DNA of 15,412 bases from M55B167 sp046482825 (GTDB lineage Bacteria > Verrucomicrobiota > Kiritimatiellia > RFP12 > UBA1067). The stretch is from NCBI GenBank assembly GCA_046482825.1, contig JAWOEI010000097.1, forward strand, positions 1 through 15,412. The letters run 5' to 3'. The notes beneath the pieces are model-generated. The model worked only from the letters and a program-made list of their open reading frames with translations, did no database searches and had not been told where the DNA came from. Positions within the stretch are counted from its first letter, which is position 1, and each line of letters opens with the position of its first letter. Below, piece after piece: positions 1-8,900 of this stretch. Made by a program: the position numbers and the translations under genes.

Positions 1-7
1 CAATCAT
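1..7 (-). CDS. start of next gene, probably Na+/H+ antiporter subunit F (partial)
   Basis: Only the first two codons (ATG ATT) and one further base are in the window. The ATG overlaps the mnhE stop in an ATGA arrangement, and a perfect AGGAGG ribosome binding site (plus-strand 16-21) lies 8 bases upstream, so a real gene starts here. In Mrp/Mnh antiporter operons subunit F follows subunit E, and MnhF proteins often begin Met-Ile, so mnhF is the natural guess. The identity rests on synteny only. Confidence 0.4.
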
Positions 8-288
8 TCAGCAATCCTCCTCACCCATTTTACAAAACCCCCGCAGATATGTTTACATTCTACAGGTTTTTTATCTAAAACCTCTTTTTTAATATTTATC
101 CAATGGATATACAAATCATTGGTTTTTTCATCAACATCTACACTTAAAGTTCCAGGTGTAAGAGTTATAGAATTAGCAAGCATTGTAACACCTAAATCTG
201 TTTTAAGACCTGGAGATATTTTTACAATACCTGGATTTATTTTTCCAGTGATAACACGATATGCAACATCAAAGTTGGCTTTTGCCAT
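4..288 (-). CDS. mnhE: Na+/H+ antiporter subunit MnhE/MrpE, C-terminal fragment
   Basis: This is the cytoplasmic C-terminal part of MnhE, a membrane subunit of the multisubunit Mrp-type Na+(or K+)/H+ antiporter. The family signatures are clear: ANFDVAYRVI, NPGIVKI, LKTDLG and LANSITLTPGTLSVDVD followed by LYIHWI. Full MnhE proteins are about 160 residues and begin with two membrane helices; here only 94 residues follow the first ATG. Reading upstream in the same frame gives about eight more codons (ending T-F-F-V-G) before a TAA, and these look like the end of the missing helix. The ATG at 288 has no spaced ribosome binding site, so it is probably an internal Met rather than the true start. 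The gene is broken at about 290-312, where an unrelated acyltransferase gene begins. Base composition is much more AT-rich than the rest of the window. Identity is confident; an intact, functional gene is unlikely. Confidence 0.85.
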   Translation of the reverse strand: MAKANFDVAYRVITGKINPGIVKISPGLKTDLGVTMLANSITLTPGTLSVDVDEKTNDLYIHWINIKKEVLDKKPVECKHICGGFVKWVRRIAE

Positions 289-312
289 TCCTACAAAAAA
301 AGTCCTTCTTTA
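289..312. other. break point joining truncated mnhE to truncated acyltransferase gene
   Basis: On the minus strand the acyltransferase frame runs through Trp-Leu-Lys-Glu-Gly and stops at TAG (291-293) after four more codons, while the mnhE frame becomes open just upstream of the same spot. The shared sequence is a C followed by seven T and a G. Both proteins lose conserved family sequence exactly here, and GC content changes from about 32% on the left to about 47% on the right. The join therefore separates two different sources of DNA, either in the genome or in the assembly. Confidence 0.7.
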
Positions 313-788
313 AGCCATGTCAGACATTCACGCATGGGACGCATGTTTATGCGCTTGGATGCCTGCCGGTCAAAAGGATCCACATAAATGAACATGTCCC
401 GCATTTCCGGTATTACACACAGCATGTAGTTGACCATGGCTTTGACATCGCGACGCCGGCGGCGCAGACATGCCAGCAGTATGATGCCGTCTATACCTCC
501 AAAGGGATGATTGGAAGTGACAACAACAGGTCCTTCTGCCGGTATATGTTCAAGCGCACTCTCCTTGATCTCCAGTTCTATATTCATCACTTTGAGGAGA
601 TTCTCGCAGAAGCGGTTATCATCCGGAAACTGACGTGTTCTGTAATAGATCTGATTGAGTTCGTCAAATCCCAGAAGCTTTTCAAGCTGTTTTGTCAGCA
701 ACCTGGTTGTAAGCCGTAAAAACAGCGTCGGCATTTTCTGCGGATTCAGCCGGAAAATTTTATATTTATCGTCCACTTGAATTCCCAT
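291..788 (-). CDS. lysophospholipid acyltransferase-like protein, 3'-truncated
   Basis: A member of the PlsC-like (LPLAT) acyltransferase superfamily, which moves acyl chains onto glycerolipids or related acceptors at the inner membrane. The sequence NHPFGGIDG is the acyl-transfer motif (His and Asp), followed by the family stretches IPEMRDMFIYVDPFDRQ and MRECLTWLKEG. Related proteins continue here with a Phe-Pro-Ala/Glu-Gly block and 80 or more residues; these are absent because the frame ends three residues after LKEG, at the join with mnhE DNA. The start is uncertain. The ATG at 788 overlaps the end of the upstream O-antigen ligase gene by 23 bases; a GTG at 776 has a GGAA box 6-8 bases upstream; the open frame itself reaches 839. 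It is the last gene of the minus-strand operon. As it stands it should be non-functional. Confidence 0.75.
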   Translation of the reverse strand: MGIQVDDKYKIFRLNPQKMPTLFLRLTTRLLTKQLEKLLGFDELNQIYYRTRQFPDDNRFCENLLKVMNIELEIKESALEHIPAEGPVVVTSNHPFGGIDGIILLACLRRRRRDVKAMVNYMLCVIPEMRDMFIYVDPFDRQASKRINMRPMRECLTWLKEGLFL

Positions 789-2001
789 CAATGGATTCTG
801 CATGTACAAGGTAACGGGTGAGAACCAGCAGCATAACAAAAGGCAGACCGATTCCCCTGACTAACAGAGGGTGCCAGACGGCAGTGAAGGCAAATGCGCT
901 CAGCGAACCGATGGAGCCGTGAATGAGGTTGCTGTGTTTCATGGGAAAAATATTGTTTTTTACGAAGGGTGCTATAAACATTGCAAGAAAAGCTGACAGA
1001 GCCAGGATTCCCATACTTGCCCCGATCACCAGATGCAGGTTCTGCGTGTCCGGTTCCGCAGGGCCGGTTCTGCGTGGCATGTTGTCGTAGTAGCGCCCTA
1101 CGTGATCCTGATAGTTTCCTGCACCTACCCCAAGCAGAGGGTTGGTGAGTATCATGCTTCCTGCGGCCTGCCATTCAGGATAACGCCGGTTGATGTTTCC
1201 GTCACTGTCATACAAAGCAATTGAGCGGAAATGAACAAGGTCATTCTCCCGCGGGAGGCGTTGCAGAACCTGGCTCTGGAGTACCGCCAGGAGAATGGTA
1301 ACGGGAATAAACCACTTGATTCCCTTCCGTGCGGCTATTAATGCAATGGCTGTAACTACGGCAATATAGGATGCGCCGGAGAGGTTCAGACATAATCCTG
1401 CTGACAGCAGAACTGCCAGAAAGATTTTTGTTATCCAGGAACGGGTTTCAATAATGCATGAAAAAAGCAGGGGCAGGGCAAGTGCGAAATACCCCGCAAG
1501 AACATTGCGGTTTCCGAATGTTCCCCTGACCATAAGATCGCTGTTGTCCGTATTGATATACTGGAACAGGGCAAGTGAGCTTATGCAGACAAAAGAAATC
1601 AGCAGTATCCACAGGAGTGTGCGCACTGCCTGGGGAAAGTCACGCATGAATCTGTCATAAACCGCGTATCCGACAATGAAGTATAGAATGTACTGAATAA
1701 GCTCTTTAAGGGCGGAGAGTTTATCGGCTGCAACCAGCATCGACAGAGCAGCACATCCGACAAACAGAATATTGCTCCACGGGGGCAGACGTTTCAGCAA
1801 GGATTCCCGCTTCTGCCTGATGCTCAGCTCCACCAGCCATAGAGCAGCTGTCAGTATAAGTGTGATGTCGGCGAAAGCGATAAAAAGGCCGCTTCTTATT
1901 TCAAACGACCACTGAGACGGTGCCGCCAGAGCGGTCAGGCAGGCTGATGCATAAAACAGCCGCTGCAGAACACCGCATGAGTTTGTAGTGGAATCGTTCA
2001 T
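766..2001 (-). CDS. O-antigen ligase / polymerase family membrane protein (Wzy_C type)
   Basis: A 411-residue polytopic inner-membrane protein with about ten hydrophobic segments. It matches the O-antigen ligase/polymerase superfamily, whose members (WaaL, Wzy, exopolysaccharide polymerases) transfer or polymerise undecaprenyl-linked glycans on the periplasmic face. Family features seen: GTFGNRNVLAGYFALALP (about residues 160-177), a large periplasmic loop before NPLLGVGAGNYQ (about 287-298), and DTQNLHLVIGASMGI (about 318-332), equivalent to the usual HN..L...E.G motif. The loop contains many Arg residues, as is typical for binding the pyrophosphate donor. Whether it ligates O-antigen or polymerises another polymer cannot be read from sequence. 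The ATG at 2001 lacks a clear ribosome binding site. The gene follows the CBM-like gene by 83 bases and overlaps the acyltransferase gene downstream. Confidence 0.85.
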   Translation of the reverse strand: MNDSTTNSCGVLQRLFYASACLTALAAPSQWSFEIRSGLFIAFADITLILTAALWLVELSIRQKRESLLKRLPPWSNILFVGCAALSMLVAADKLSALKELIQYILYFIVGYAVYDRFMRDFPQAVRTLLWILLISFVCISSLALFQYINTDNSDLMVRGTFGNRNVLAGYFALALPLLFSCIIETRSWITKIFLAVLLSAGLCLNLSGASYIAVVTAIALIAARKGIKWFIPVTILLAVLQSQVLQRLPRENDLVHFRSIALYDSDGNINRRYPEWQAAGSMILTNPLLGVGAGNYQDHVGRYYDNMPRRTGPAEPDTQNLHLVIGASMGILALSAFLAMFIAPFVKNNIFPMKHSNLIHGSIGSLSAFAFTAVWHPLLVRGIGLPFVMLLVLTRYLVHAESIDGNSSGR

Positions 2002-2092
2002 GGTTATTATCTGACTGCGGAAAACACAGAACGCATGAAAAGATTATGAATGATATTCAGTATGATTCTCGGTAGAAGGGGTTATTATCTGA
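2002..2092. repeat. 13-bp direct repeat flanking the gap between two operon genes
   Basis: The 13-mer GGTTATTATCTGA (plus strand) occurs at 2002-2014, directly before the O-antigen ligase ATG, and again at 2080-2092, spanning the stop codon of the upstream gene. The copies are 78 bases apart, start to start. This is the widest gap inside the operon. A small duplication or a repeated regulatory or translation signal would explain it. Confidence 0.55.
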
Positions 2093-2627
2093 ATGTTCCG
2101 GTTTCCTCTATGTCCACAGGTACAAAACGCTTATCCGCACTGAGTATAATCTGGTCTATCATGATTCCGTCTTCACGGTTTTCAATTTTCAAGCTGTGGT
2201 CGCCCGCGTTCAGTTGAATTTTCGGACTGGTGCGGGAAACGGGATATTTAACCCAGTGCCATGCTTTGTAAGTGGCATCCTCTCCAAACAGAATCGGCGG
2301 GTTCTCATTGATTCTGACTGTAAAGGAATTACTGCATTCCCCATTCCACCAGACGCGGCACCAGAGGGTGTAGTATCCTTTTCCAGGCAGTTCCAGACAA
2401 TACTGTGCTGATCCTTTGCAAAGCTCAGGAGGATTTCCGGCTTTCTCAGGAATGGAAATGACAGCTCCGGATACGTTTTTTATCTTGTTTGAAAGCGTAA
2501 TCATCGGTTTCTCTATGTTTTCCGCTGATTCAGCTTCGAAACAGACCTTGATTCCCCGTGCCTGAATATTAATGATGCCAAGCATACAGGCCAGCGCGAC
2601 AAGTTTAACAGGATTGAACAGTTTCAT
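2085..2627 (-). CDS. small secreted protein with CBM6-like / galactose-binding-like fold
   Basis: A 180-residue exported protein. The chosen ATG gives a normal signal peptide (KLFNPVK, then a hydrophobic core, with likely cleavage after IQA); the frame is open up to a TTG at 2663 but that would bury the signal. The rest looks like one beta-sandwich carbohydrate-binding-type module: FEAESAE at the start, GYYTLWCRVWWNGE in the middle, then a Trp-rich stretch AWHWVKY, GDHSLKIENREDG and IDQIILSADKRFVP at the end. The last two stretches resemble the closing strands of CBM6-like and malectin-like modules, where Asp-Gly and Ile-Asp motifs recur. No catalytic domain is attached, so it probably binds a glycan in the periplasm or at the cell surface. 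It sits between the propeller-like protein and the O-antigen ligase. The specific ligand is unknown. Confidence 0.6.
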   Translation of the reverse strand: MKLFNPVKLVALACMLGIINIQARGIKVCFEAESAENIEKPMITLSNKIKNVSGAVISIPEKAGNPPELCKGSAQYCLELPGKGYYTLWCRVWWNGECSNSFTVRINENPPILFGEDATYKAWHWVKYPVSRTSPKIQLNAGDHSLKIENREDGIMIDQIILSADKRFVPVDIEETGTFR

Positions 2628-2659
2628 AACGAGTATTGTATAAAAAGAACAGGGTATCT

Positions 2660-4588
2660 TCAATCATCACTTTTGTCCGAATTGTAAAACAACATCCGGG
2701 TAAATTGCCAGCGGATCATTCTGTTATAAGGGGATTTGTCGAAATAAAGTGATTTCAATCCTTTTTCACACGCACGTCGAGCCATTTTCTCCTCTCCGGC
2801 CAGTGTGGCGTATCGCGCCAGCAACAGGGGGTTGGCTTTAGGCGCACGGTGGTCCTGTTCCTGCAGTGTTGTCAGGCGGTCAAGCTTGTGTGCCGCATAA
2901 AGCCATGCCCGGTGGGTTGCAAGTAATTCCGCCTGAATGCTGATTATGGATGGCAGTGAGGGCGGTTCCATCTTCGCGGGATTTATTAAATACCCCTTGC
3001 TGTCATCCCGGCCGCAGTTTACTTCGTATGTGTCCGAAGTTTCTTTACTGTGTTTCGGAATATCCGGCAGGCTGCTGTCTGTCGGAGCGGGTCGCATCAG
3101 TTCCTCCCTGCTGTGTTCAGCAAGTATCAGCCTGCTATGCATTACCCGTGCAAGCATATCGCCGTAATGTCTCACGGTATGAAGATCCAGCAGAAAAGAG
3201 TCTGTTTCTGTGTGTATGTGCAGGTAGCGCTTGTCCTCCAGAAGGCTGATTCCCGTTAAATATATGTCTTCGAGATCCGGAAAATCATGGAAGTTTATGA
3301 TAACAGTGTTGTCGGCAGACTCTGCAACGGAAATTTCAAGCTTGCTCCCGCTATGCGATACGCGCAGTCCGTATTCAGGAATATCGATTGTTTGTTTCTG
3401 TGTCCGTGGTGAAAAGGCAGGAGGATTGGTCCTGTCGGTGTTTATGGCTCCGTTGAGCGCAGTGTAGTTTACGCACCATTTCCGCTCAGTTGTTTTTTTG
3501 TCGGTAAATGAACTTTCCGCATAAATTCTGACTGATGATCCGTCACGATTGGTTTCAATGCCGCGAACTGTTGTGTTGGTCGAGTGATGCCATAATTTCT
3601 GATGTAACAGGGGGTGTCCTGTGAAGGTGTCAAAGGCGGAAAGTATTCCATCCTTTGCCGAGAATTCCAGCAGCCCGTTACCGGTTATGCAGGATATGTC
3701 CGGGCTGCTTTTCAATCTGTGCAAGCCGGGCAGCTGTTTCGGAGAAAATCCTTTTAGCGTGGATTCATCAGGATCCCATGTAAAAATAACACCTGCGCGG
3801 ATTGCGGTGATATGCTTCAGGTGCAGATCCGGAGGTGTCTGATTCTTTTTCGGAAAAGCGCCTCCTTCCCCCAATGCGTCAAGAGAAAGAATTTCACCGC
3901 GTTCATCCAGTTCCATGGCGAAACGTCTGTTGTTCTTCCAGCTTCTGAGAATAAGATGTCCGCTGAATATCCACGGATCTTCATATTGCATCGGCCAGGG
4001 CAGACGTTTCTGCCAGAGCCACTCTTCAGTACATAGTGAATAAAGGGCTGTTTCTCTGAACAGCGGTTCTTCCTCTGCTTTTTCAATTGCCAGCGCGTAC
4101 CTGCCGCATTGGGAGATGCGCCATTTCCACTGCTTTTTCGGTGCAGGAGATGGAATTTCAAAAAGAAGTGCCGGATGTTTTCCCGCAACCGCCCAGATCC
4201 GAAGGTTGGCGTATTTAACGGGTTTGCCGAGTTGACGCAGAGTCTCGCGATACTCCAGCAGCTCCTCCGGTTCAGCTTCGGGTGCCGGAGCCGGGGGGGT
4301 GCCCTCTGCTGTTTCAGAATGTGTGGCATTTTTGTCATTCCGCCGTGTGTTTGCTGGCGATATGCGCCTGGCGAAGAAAGCAAAAATCAGCGCGGAACAG
4401 AGGGGGATCAGAAAAATCAGTATTGCCGTCAGTACGGTTTTTTTGAAATCACCTTTTTTATCTGCTCTATGCTCAGCTGGCGTTGTGACTGCCGGTTCGG
4501 CCTCGCCCGGAATTTTTCCCGTCGATTCCGGTTGAACAGTTATCGGTTTTGTTTTGTTTTCTTCTGAATTGTCTGATAAATCATTCAT
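2660..4588 (-). CDS. membrane-anchored propeller-like protein of unknown function
   Basis: I do not recognise a named family. The 642 residues comprise a polar N-terminus rich in Glu, Lys and Pro (1-50), one membrane helix (about 51-72, LTAILIFLIPLCSALIFAFF), a Pro/Ala/Glu-rich linker (about 80-110), a long beta-rich region (about 115-520) with loosely repeating blades such as LLEFSAKDGILSAFDTFTGH that recall WD40/PQQ-type propellers, and an alpha-helical C-terminus (about 555-640) that looks like TPR-type helices (LLLARYATLAGEEKMARRAC). It is probably bitopic with the large domain in the periplasm. The ATG overlaps the end of the amidase gene by 8 bases (ATGAATGA), implying translational coupling. 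A run of seven C in the coding strand (plus 4293-4299) lies in the linker. A scaffold or sensor role in envelope work is a guess from context. Confidence 0.65.
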   Translation of the reverse strand: MNDLSDNSEENKTKPITVQPESTGKIPGEAEPAVTTPAEHRADKKGDFKKTVLTAILIFLIPLCSALIFAFFARRISPANTRRNDKNATHSETAEGTPPAPAPEAEPEELLEYRETLRQLGKPVKYANLRIWAVAGKHPALLFEIPSPAPKKQWKWRISQCGRYALAIEKAEEEPLFRETALYSLCTEEWLWQKRLPWPMQYEDPWIFSGHLILRSWKNNRRFAMELDERGEILSLDALGEGGAFPKKNQTPPDLHLKHITAIRAGVIFTWDPDESTLKGFSPKQLPGLHRLKSSPDISCITGNGLLEFSAKDGILSAFDTFTGHPLLHQKLWHHSTNTTVRGIETNRDGSSVRIYAESSFTDKKTTERKWCVNYTALNGAINTDRTNPPAFSPRTQKQTIDIPEYGLRVSHSGSKLEISVAESADNTVIINFHDFPDLEDIYLTGISLLEDKRYLHIHTETDSFLLDLHTVRHYGDMLARVMHSRLILAEHSREELMRPAPTDSSLPDIPKHSKETSDTYEVNCGRDDSKGYLINPAKMEPPSLPSIISIQAELLATHRAWLYAAHKLDRLTTLQEQDHRAPKANPLLLARYATLAGEEKMARRACEKGLKSLYFDKSPYNRMIRWQFTRMLFYNSDKSDD

Positions 4589-5924
4589 AAAACTCCATCA
4601 GTGATTCCAGCTCATGTTGCCGGTTCTGTTTAACGTCGGGTTCTGTGCTGTCGCTGGACAGGTAGATGTTTGTTGCTACGGATTGAACCGAGTTTTTCGT
4701 CATCCTGTCCAGCTTGGCATGAGTGGAAGAAGACACCTGTGCATCCGGTGTTTCAGGATTATCGGCAAGCTTAACGGTTTCCGCAGTTTCTGACTTCTGT
4801 AACGTTTTTTGATTGGTCCTGACTGTCGGCCGGTTAAGCTCCGCTTCTGTCTGTTTATTCTTTTTTGCTGTCAGGTATTCGCGCCAGCGTTCATTCGCAT
4901 CTGATTCCCTCTTGCGCTTCGCGGCAACAGTCTTCTCAAGGGAATCCACCCTGCGGCAATATTCCAGAACACCTTCACACAGTTTGGCTGCGCATCCGCT
5001 GCGCCATTTTACGGTTTTCATCTTACCTATATCTGCCGGATTGGAAAGAAATCCGATTTCCACAAGAGCCGCCGGACAGTAGGTTTCGCGCAGTACAAAG
5101 AAAGACTGTCTTTTGAGACCGCGGTCAACGGAATCTGATTTTTCTATGAGCTGTTTCTGCAGTGTGTAACCGAGAAGATTGCTGTTATAGTCGTTTTTGT
5201 TTCCTATCTGCCAGCCGCGCGGCGGACTGCCAGATGCAGTTCCCGCATAACCGCTGGGAGTGAGCACAAAGGTTTCAAAACCGCTTGCATTTGTGTTTGA
5301 TGCTTTGTTCGCATGAATGCTTAAAAACAGGTCGGCTTTCTCTTTATAAGCAGCTGCTGAACGTTCAGTCAGGCTGAGTGTTTTGTCTTTTGTTCTGGTG
5401 TAGAGCACCTTTAGTCCGGCTTTCTTCAACAGTTTGCCTGTCTTTAGAGCCATGTCCAGTACAATATCCTTTTCTTTCAGCGACCCGCATGTGCTGATGG
5501 CTCCGGGATCTTTGCCGCCGTGTCCAGCGTCAATCATGACTGTCAGTTTTTTCGGTTCTCCGGCAGGCTCAGTCTGTATGGTAAGTGACAGCAGGTCGAG
5601 ATCAATGGCGGACAGCCGCCAGTTTTTATCACTTCCGGCTGTTTCAGGGGCTACATTCAGCCAGAATCTTATGCCGTCAAGCTCGGCAATGCGGCTTCCG
5701 TTATTGAATACAACTTTGTTGGCCCTGTTGGAAAAAATACATTGCCTGTTATTCAGAGCGGTGTTACTTAGATCAAACTGTCTTTCAGCCTGAGAAATTG
5801 ATTTCCAGGTGAACCAGGGATTGTTATAACTCCGCTTCGCTGTTGTTGCGGATGCGGCACTTGCGTAAAAACAAAGGATGGTCGTAAAAAATTTCAACAT
5901 GTCGGATAAATTAAAAAACCTCAT
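4581..5924 (-). CDS. N-acetylmuramoyl-L-alanine amidase (Amidase_3), exported
   Basis: A zinc amidase that cleaves the bond between MurNAc and the stem peptide of peptidoglycan in the periplasm. The Amidase_3 core spans about residues 128-325 of 447: VMIDAGHGGKDPGA (first zinc His, about 135), LKEKDIVLDMA (zinc Glu, about 151), LFLSIHANKA (zinc His, about 204), RQSFFVLRE and ALVEIGFLSNPAD (catalytic Glu, about 289). All key residues are present. The N-terminus has a signal peptide ending ASAASA, then about 90 residues of unassigned beta-rich sequence. The C-terminal 120 residues are a charged, probably coiled-coil stretch and a Ser/Thr/Lys-rich low-complexity tail. The start chosen is ATG at 5924, four bases past the previous stop; ATG at 5900 and an upstream TTG at 5942 are alternatives. 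The downstream gene overlaps its stop. Confidence 0.9.
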   Translation of the reverse strand: MRFFNLSDMLKFFTTILCFYASAASATTAKRSYNNPWFTWKSISQAERQFDLSNTALNNRQCIFSNRANKVVFNNGSRIAELDGIRFWLNVAPETAGSDKNWRLSAIDLDLLSLTIQTEPAGEPKKLTVMIDAGHGGKDPGAISTCGSLKEKDIVLDMALKTGKLLKKAGLKVLYTRTKDKTLSLTERSAAAYKEKADLFLSIHANKASNTNASGFETFVLTPSGYAGTASGSPPRGWQIGNKNDYNSNLLGYTLQKQLIEKSDSVDRGLKRQSFFVLRETYCPAALVEIGFLSNPADIGKMKTVKWRSGCAAKLCEGVLEYCRRVDSLEKTVAAKRKRESDANERWREYLTAKKNKQTEAELNRPTVRTNQKTLQKSETAETVKLADNPETPDAQVSSSTHAKLDRMTKNSVQSVATNIYLSSDSTEPDVKQNRQHELESLMEFYE

Positions 5925-5928
5925 CAAA

Positions 5929-8900
5929 TCAGTCAAACTCAATTTTATACCCGAAGGCGTGACCGTCAGCGGTAAGCGTCAGCATGCTACCTGTCTGCGT
6001 CCAGTCAATCTTGTTGTTTCTGTCCTTTTCAGGATCGATAACGGTAACCGACCTGATTTCATCGGATTTTGCACCGAGTTTTTTCAAATCAAGTTCCGCT
6101 GTGAAATCGCGACTGAGCGGCAGGGGAATGAGCGTCCAGCATTTGCTGCTGTTGAAAACAACGCGGAAAGCGCCATCAGTCCTGATGGATCCGAAATCCA
6201 GGATTCGGCCTTCTGTATTACGCTGAACGAAAGGCAGTTGCTTTTTTACGCTCTTTTCGTTTTTCCAGGAGCCTCCTGTGATTTTACCGTCCTCTCCGGT
6301 AACTGTGATTATACCGCCGCGTACACGCCCGCCCGGTGTGAAATTTCCCGCGATCTTCATGCGTTTCGGGTTGTAGAATCCGAATCGTATTGCGTATTTT
6401 CCCGGTTTTATTTTTTCGGGGATGCTAAATGTTGTTGTGGTTGAAAACCTGCATTTCTCGTTGAGTTTTTCCAGCGGAAAGTTGAGTTTCCTCTGGAATG
6501 CGATGTTATCTTTCTTGTCCAGATCTTCGTTGATGTGGTCGAAGTGCAGGAATGGACGGTAGTCGGACTTTTCCGGATTCAGAATTTCCCAATTGACAGA
6601 GAAAGAGTATCTGCCGTTGCCGAGATATCTGCCTTCAGTCACTTCAGCCGAAACTTTTTCACCCCTGTTGAAAAGCGGACGTGCATCAACGAATACAGCT
6701 TTACCGCTCTGGGCGAATGCGGCCCTCTGTCCATCCAGTTCAATGATACCTGCACGCGTATCGTTGTTTTCTGCATAGAATCCGTACATGGGAAGCTTAC
6801 GTGTTCCGGCGATGATCCACGGTTTTTCACCGCGGTTGATCCATACCTGTCCGTTTTTACCGAAAGCGGCGTGCTGCTGCTTTATGGTTCTGCCGAATTC
6901 ATGGCTTTCAAATTCCTCACGGGCCAGTTCATCGCAGATGTCGTGCAGGAGCCAGTATGTCATCACGGCGGCACGCGAGAACGGACCTATGCACATGGGG
7001 TTGCGTCCGCCTATTACTGTGTTGCACAGGTAGTCATCGCTGGCATATCCGTGTTCCGGACGCCCGTGTTTGTTACTCCAGTTGAGAGCGCTGTACCGTC
7101 GTCCCAGCCCGCCTGCAAGCAGGATCATTCTGCCGTGTGATGCCATGTCGTGCCACGGAACACGGCAGGATGTTTTGAAATCTTTTATCCATCTGCCGGC
7201 ATGCAGATGATCAGCCTGACTGGCGTCTATGCATCCGATAAGGGCGTCATGACCTGCTTCCGAAATCATCGGGCAGCCTCTTTTAAGTATGCGGCGGCAT
7301 GTGTTAAAGGCCTCGCCCCACATTTCTGCATTGCGGCAGCGGGTATGGAAATTGCCTTCACGGTCATAGTAATCGTGTGGAGGACTGGCGGTGAATACAT
7401 CGATAAACAGGCTGTCCGGATAAAAGGACTCTTTCATCTTTATCATATTGTTTTTCATCCACGGCTGAAAGGCATGCGGCAGCCAGCGATAACTAAGGGC
7501 TTTGCGGCTTTTGTTGAACCATGCTTTTTTCGGGGTGCCGTCCTCATTGAAAACTATATGATCATAACTGAAGCCTTCTGCATCGGGATAGAAATCAGTA
7601 TAGTTGTCGTGAGGAGCAAATATGATGCCCGCTTCTTCTGCTGCGGAGCGCATGGCCATGAAGTCATCCATATTGCCTCTGGGAGGAAAGATTTCCGGCA
7701 GACGGTAGTCATAACCCCAGCGTTGCCAGACATGTTTGACAAATATCGAGTCGCTGAGCCCGTATTTGCCGGCTTTTTTCAGTTTCTCAGCAGCCTTGGC
7801 ATAGTCCCCGCCCCACTGGTCAAGGCACATCCTGCCAGCTGTGCGCTTCCATCCCGGGCTGCGTTTAAATCCGCAGATATCACGATAGGCTCGGGCGGCG
7901 GCAAAGGCCCCTTCAGCTGAAGGTATCAGCAAAAAGCGGCTGTCATGCGGAGCCTCAAGGGCAAAGCGGCTTCTCTCTTTTTCGTAAACCGCTTTGTCAG
8001 GAAAAACTGACGATGCCTGAAGCAGACTCAGACCGTTTTCGTAATCCGCTCCCACATGACGTGTTGATAAAACAAATCCGCTGGCACGTAGATTGAACGA
8101 TTCAGGATATTCAATCACGTTGCCGGAACCGGCATAGACGCGTTTGAGGGGAGTTTTGCAGGAACCGATTCCCAGACGGGTGTAACGCGGAGTGCCGCGT
8201 CTGCAGCGTTTCACATCCGGCATGTCCCAGACGATGCGTAAAGCCCCTTCATCTACTGAAACTGTTGCCCGGGCATTTACGGTGCCCGACCGGAAGGCAA
8301 TCTTATGAGTTATGAACAGTTTTCCCAGGAAGGAGCTGTATTCGACATCAGTTACCGGTGATCCCGTTTCAACGGCACCGACGGGTTTTTTATCGATGTC
8401 AATTTCGAACCCCCTGTAAAGCAGGTTTTCTTTTCCGTCGGTAAAAGCGAATACGGCATCGGTTAGTCCCTGTTGTCCGGGAATTACAGCAGCACCGAAT
8501 TTTTCGCCGCGTACATTGAGAAGAAAACGGCCGTGGGTTTCATCACTGCCTGACTCAAGAGCTTCTTTTGCGGAAGTTTCAGCGGTGATTTCTCTGGATA
8601 TCCACTCGCCGGGACTTGGATAGGATGCCTCGAACTGGCCGCATTTAATAATGGCGTCTCCCCAATGTGCGTTGTCAAAGGATGTGTTTTTGTGCGGGCC
8701 GGGTCCGGACCAAAGCCGTAATGTAATCGTCTGTCCGGCATAAGCGCTAAGGTCAACCACGGCTTTCTCCCAGATTTTCGATGCGCTGAAACGAGAAAAC
8801 AGCTCTTTTGCCTTTCCTTGCGTATCCACAGCAAACACTTTGAATTCCACTCCGTCACTTCCATTGCCTTCTTCCGGGGATGAGTCGCGTATGGCAGTAT

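Noticed and set aside
2085..2627. Lipoprotein reading of the CBM-like protein (Cys in VALAC)
   Set aside because: The Cys comes only about 14 residues in, the lipobox order is wrong (Ala-Leu-Ala-Cys) and the hydrophobic core continues past it to a normal cleavage site.
3817..4383. 188-residue alternative minus-strand frame inside the propeller-like gene
   Set aside because: The overlapping frame has the membrane helix, translational coupling and coherent composition; this one is rich in Arg, Pro and His as shadow frames are. It is kept only as a note beside the C7 run.
7150..7920. 256-residue plus-strand open frame opposite the glycosidase-like gene
   Set aside because: It is antisense to the well-supported TIM-barrel coding region, lacks a ribosome binding site and shows no family motif. 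The same applies to the other long antisense frames in the operon.
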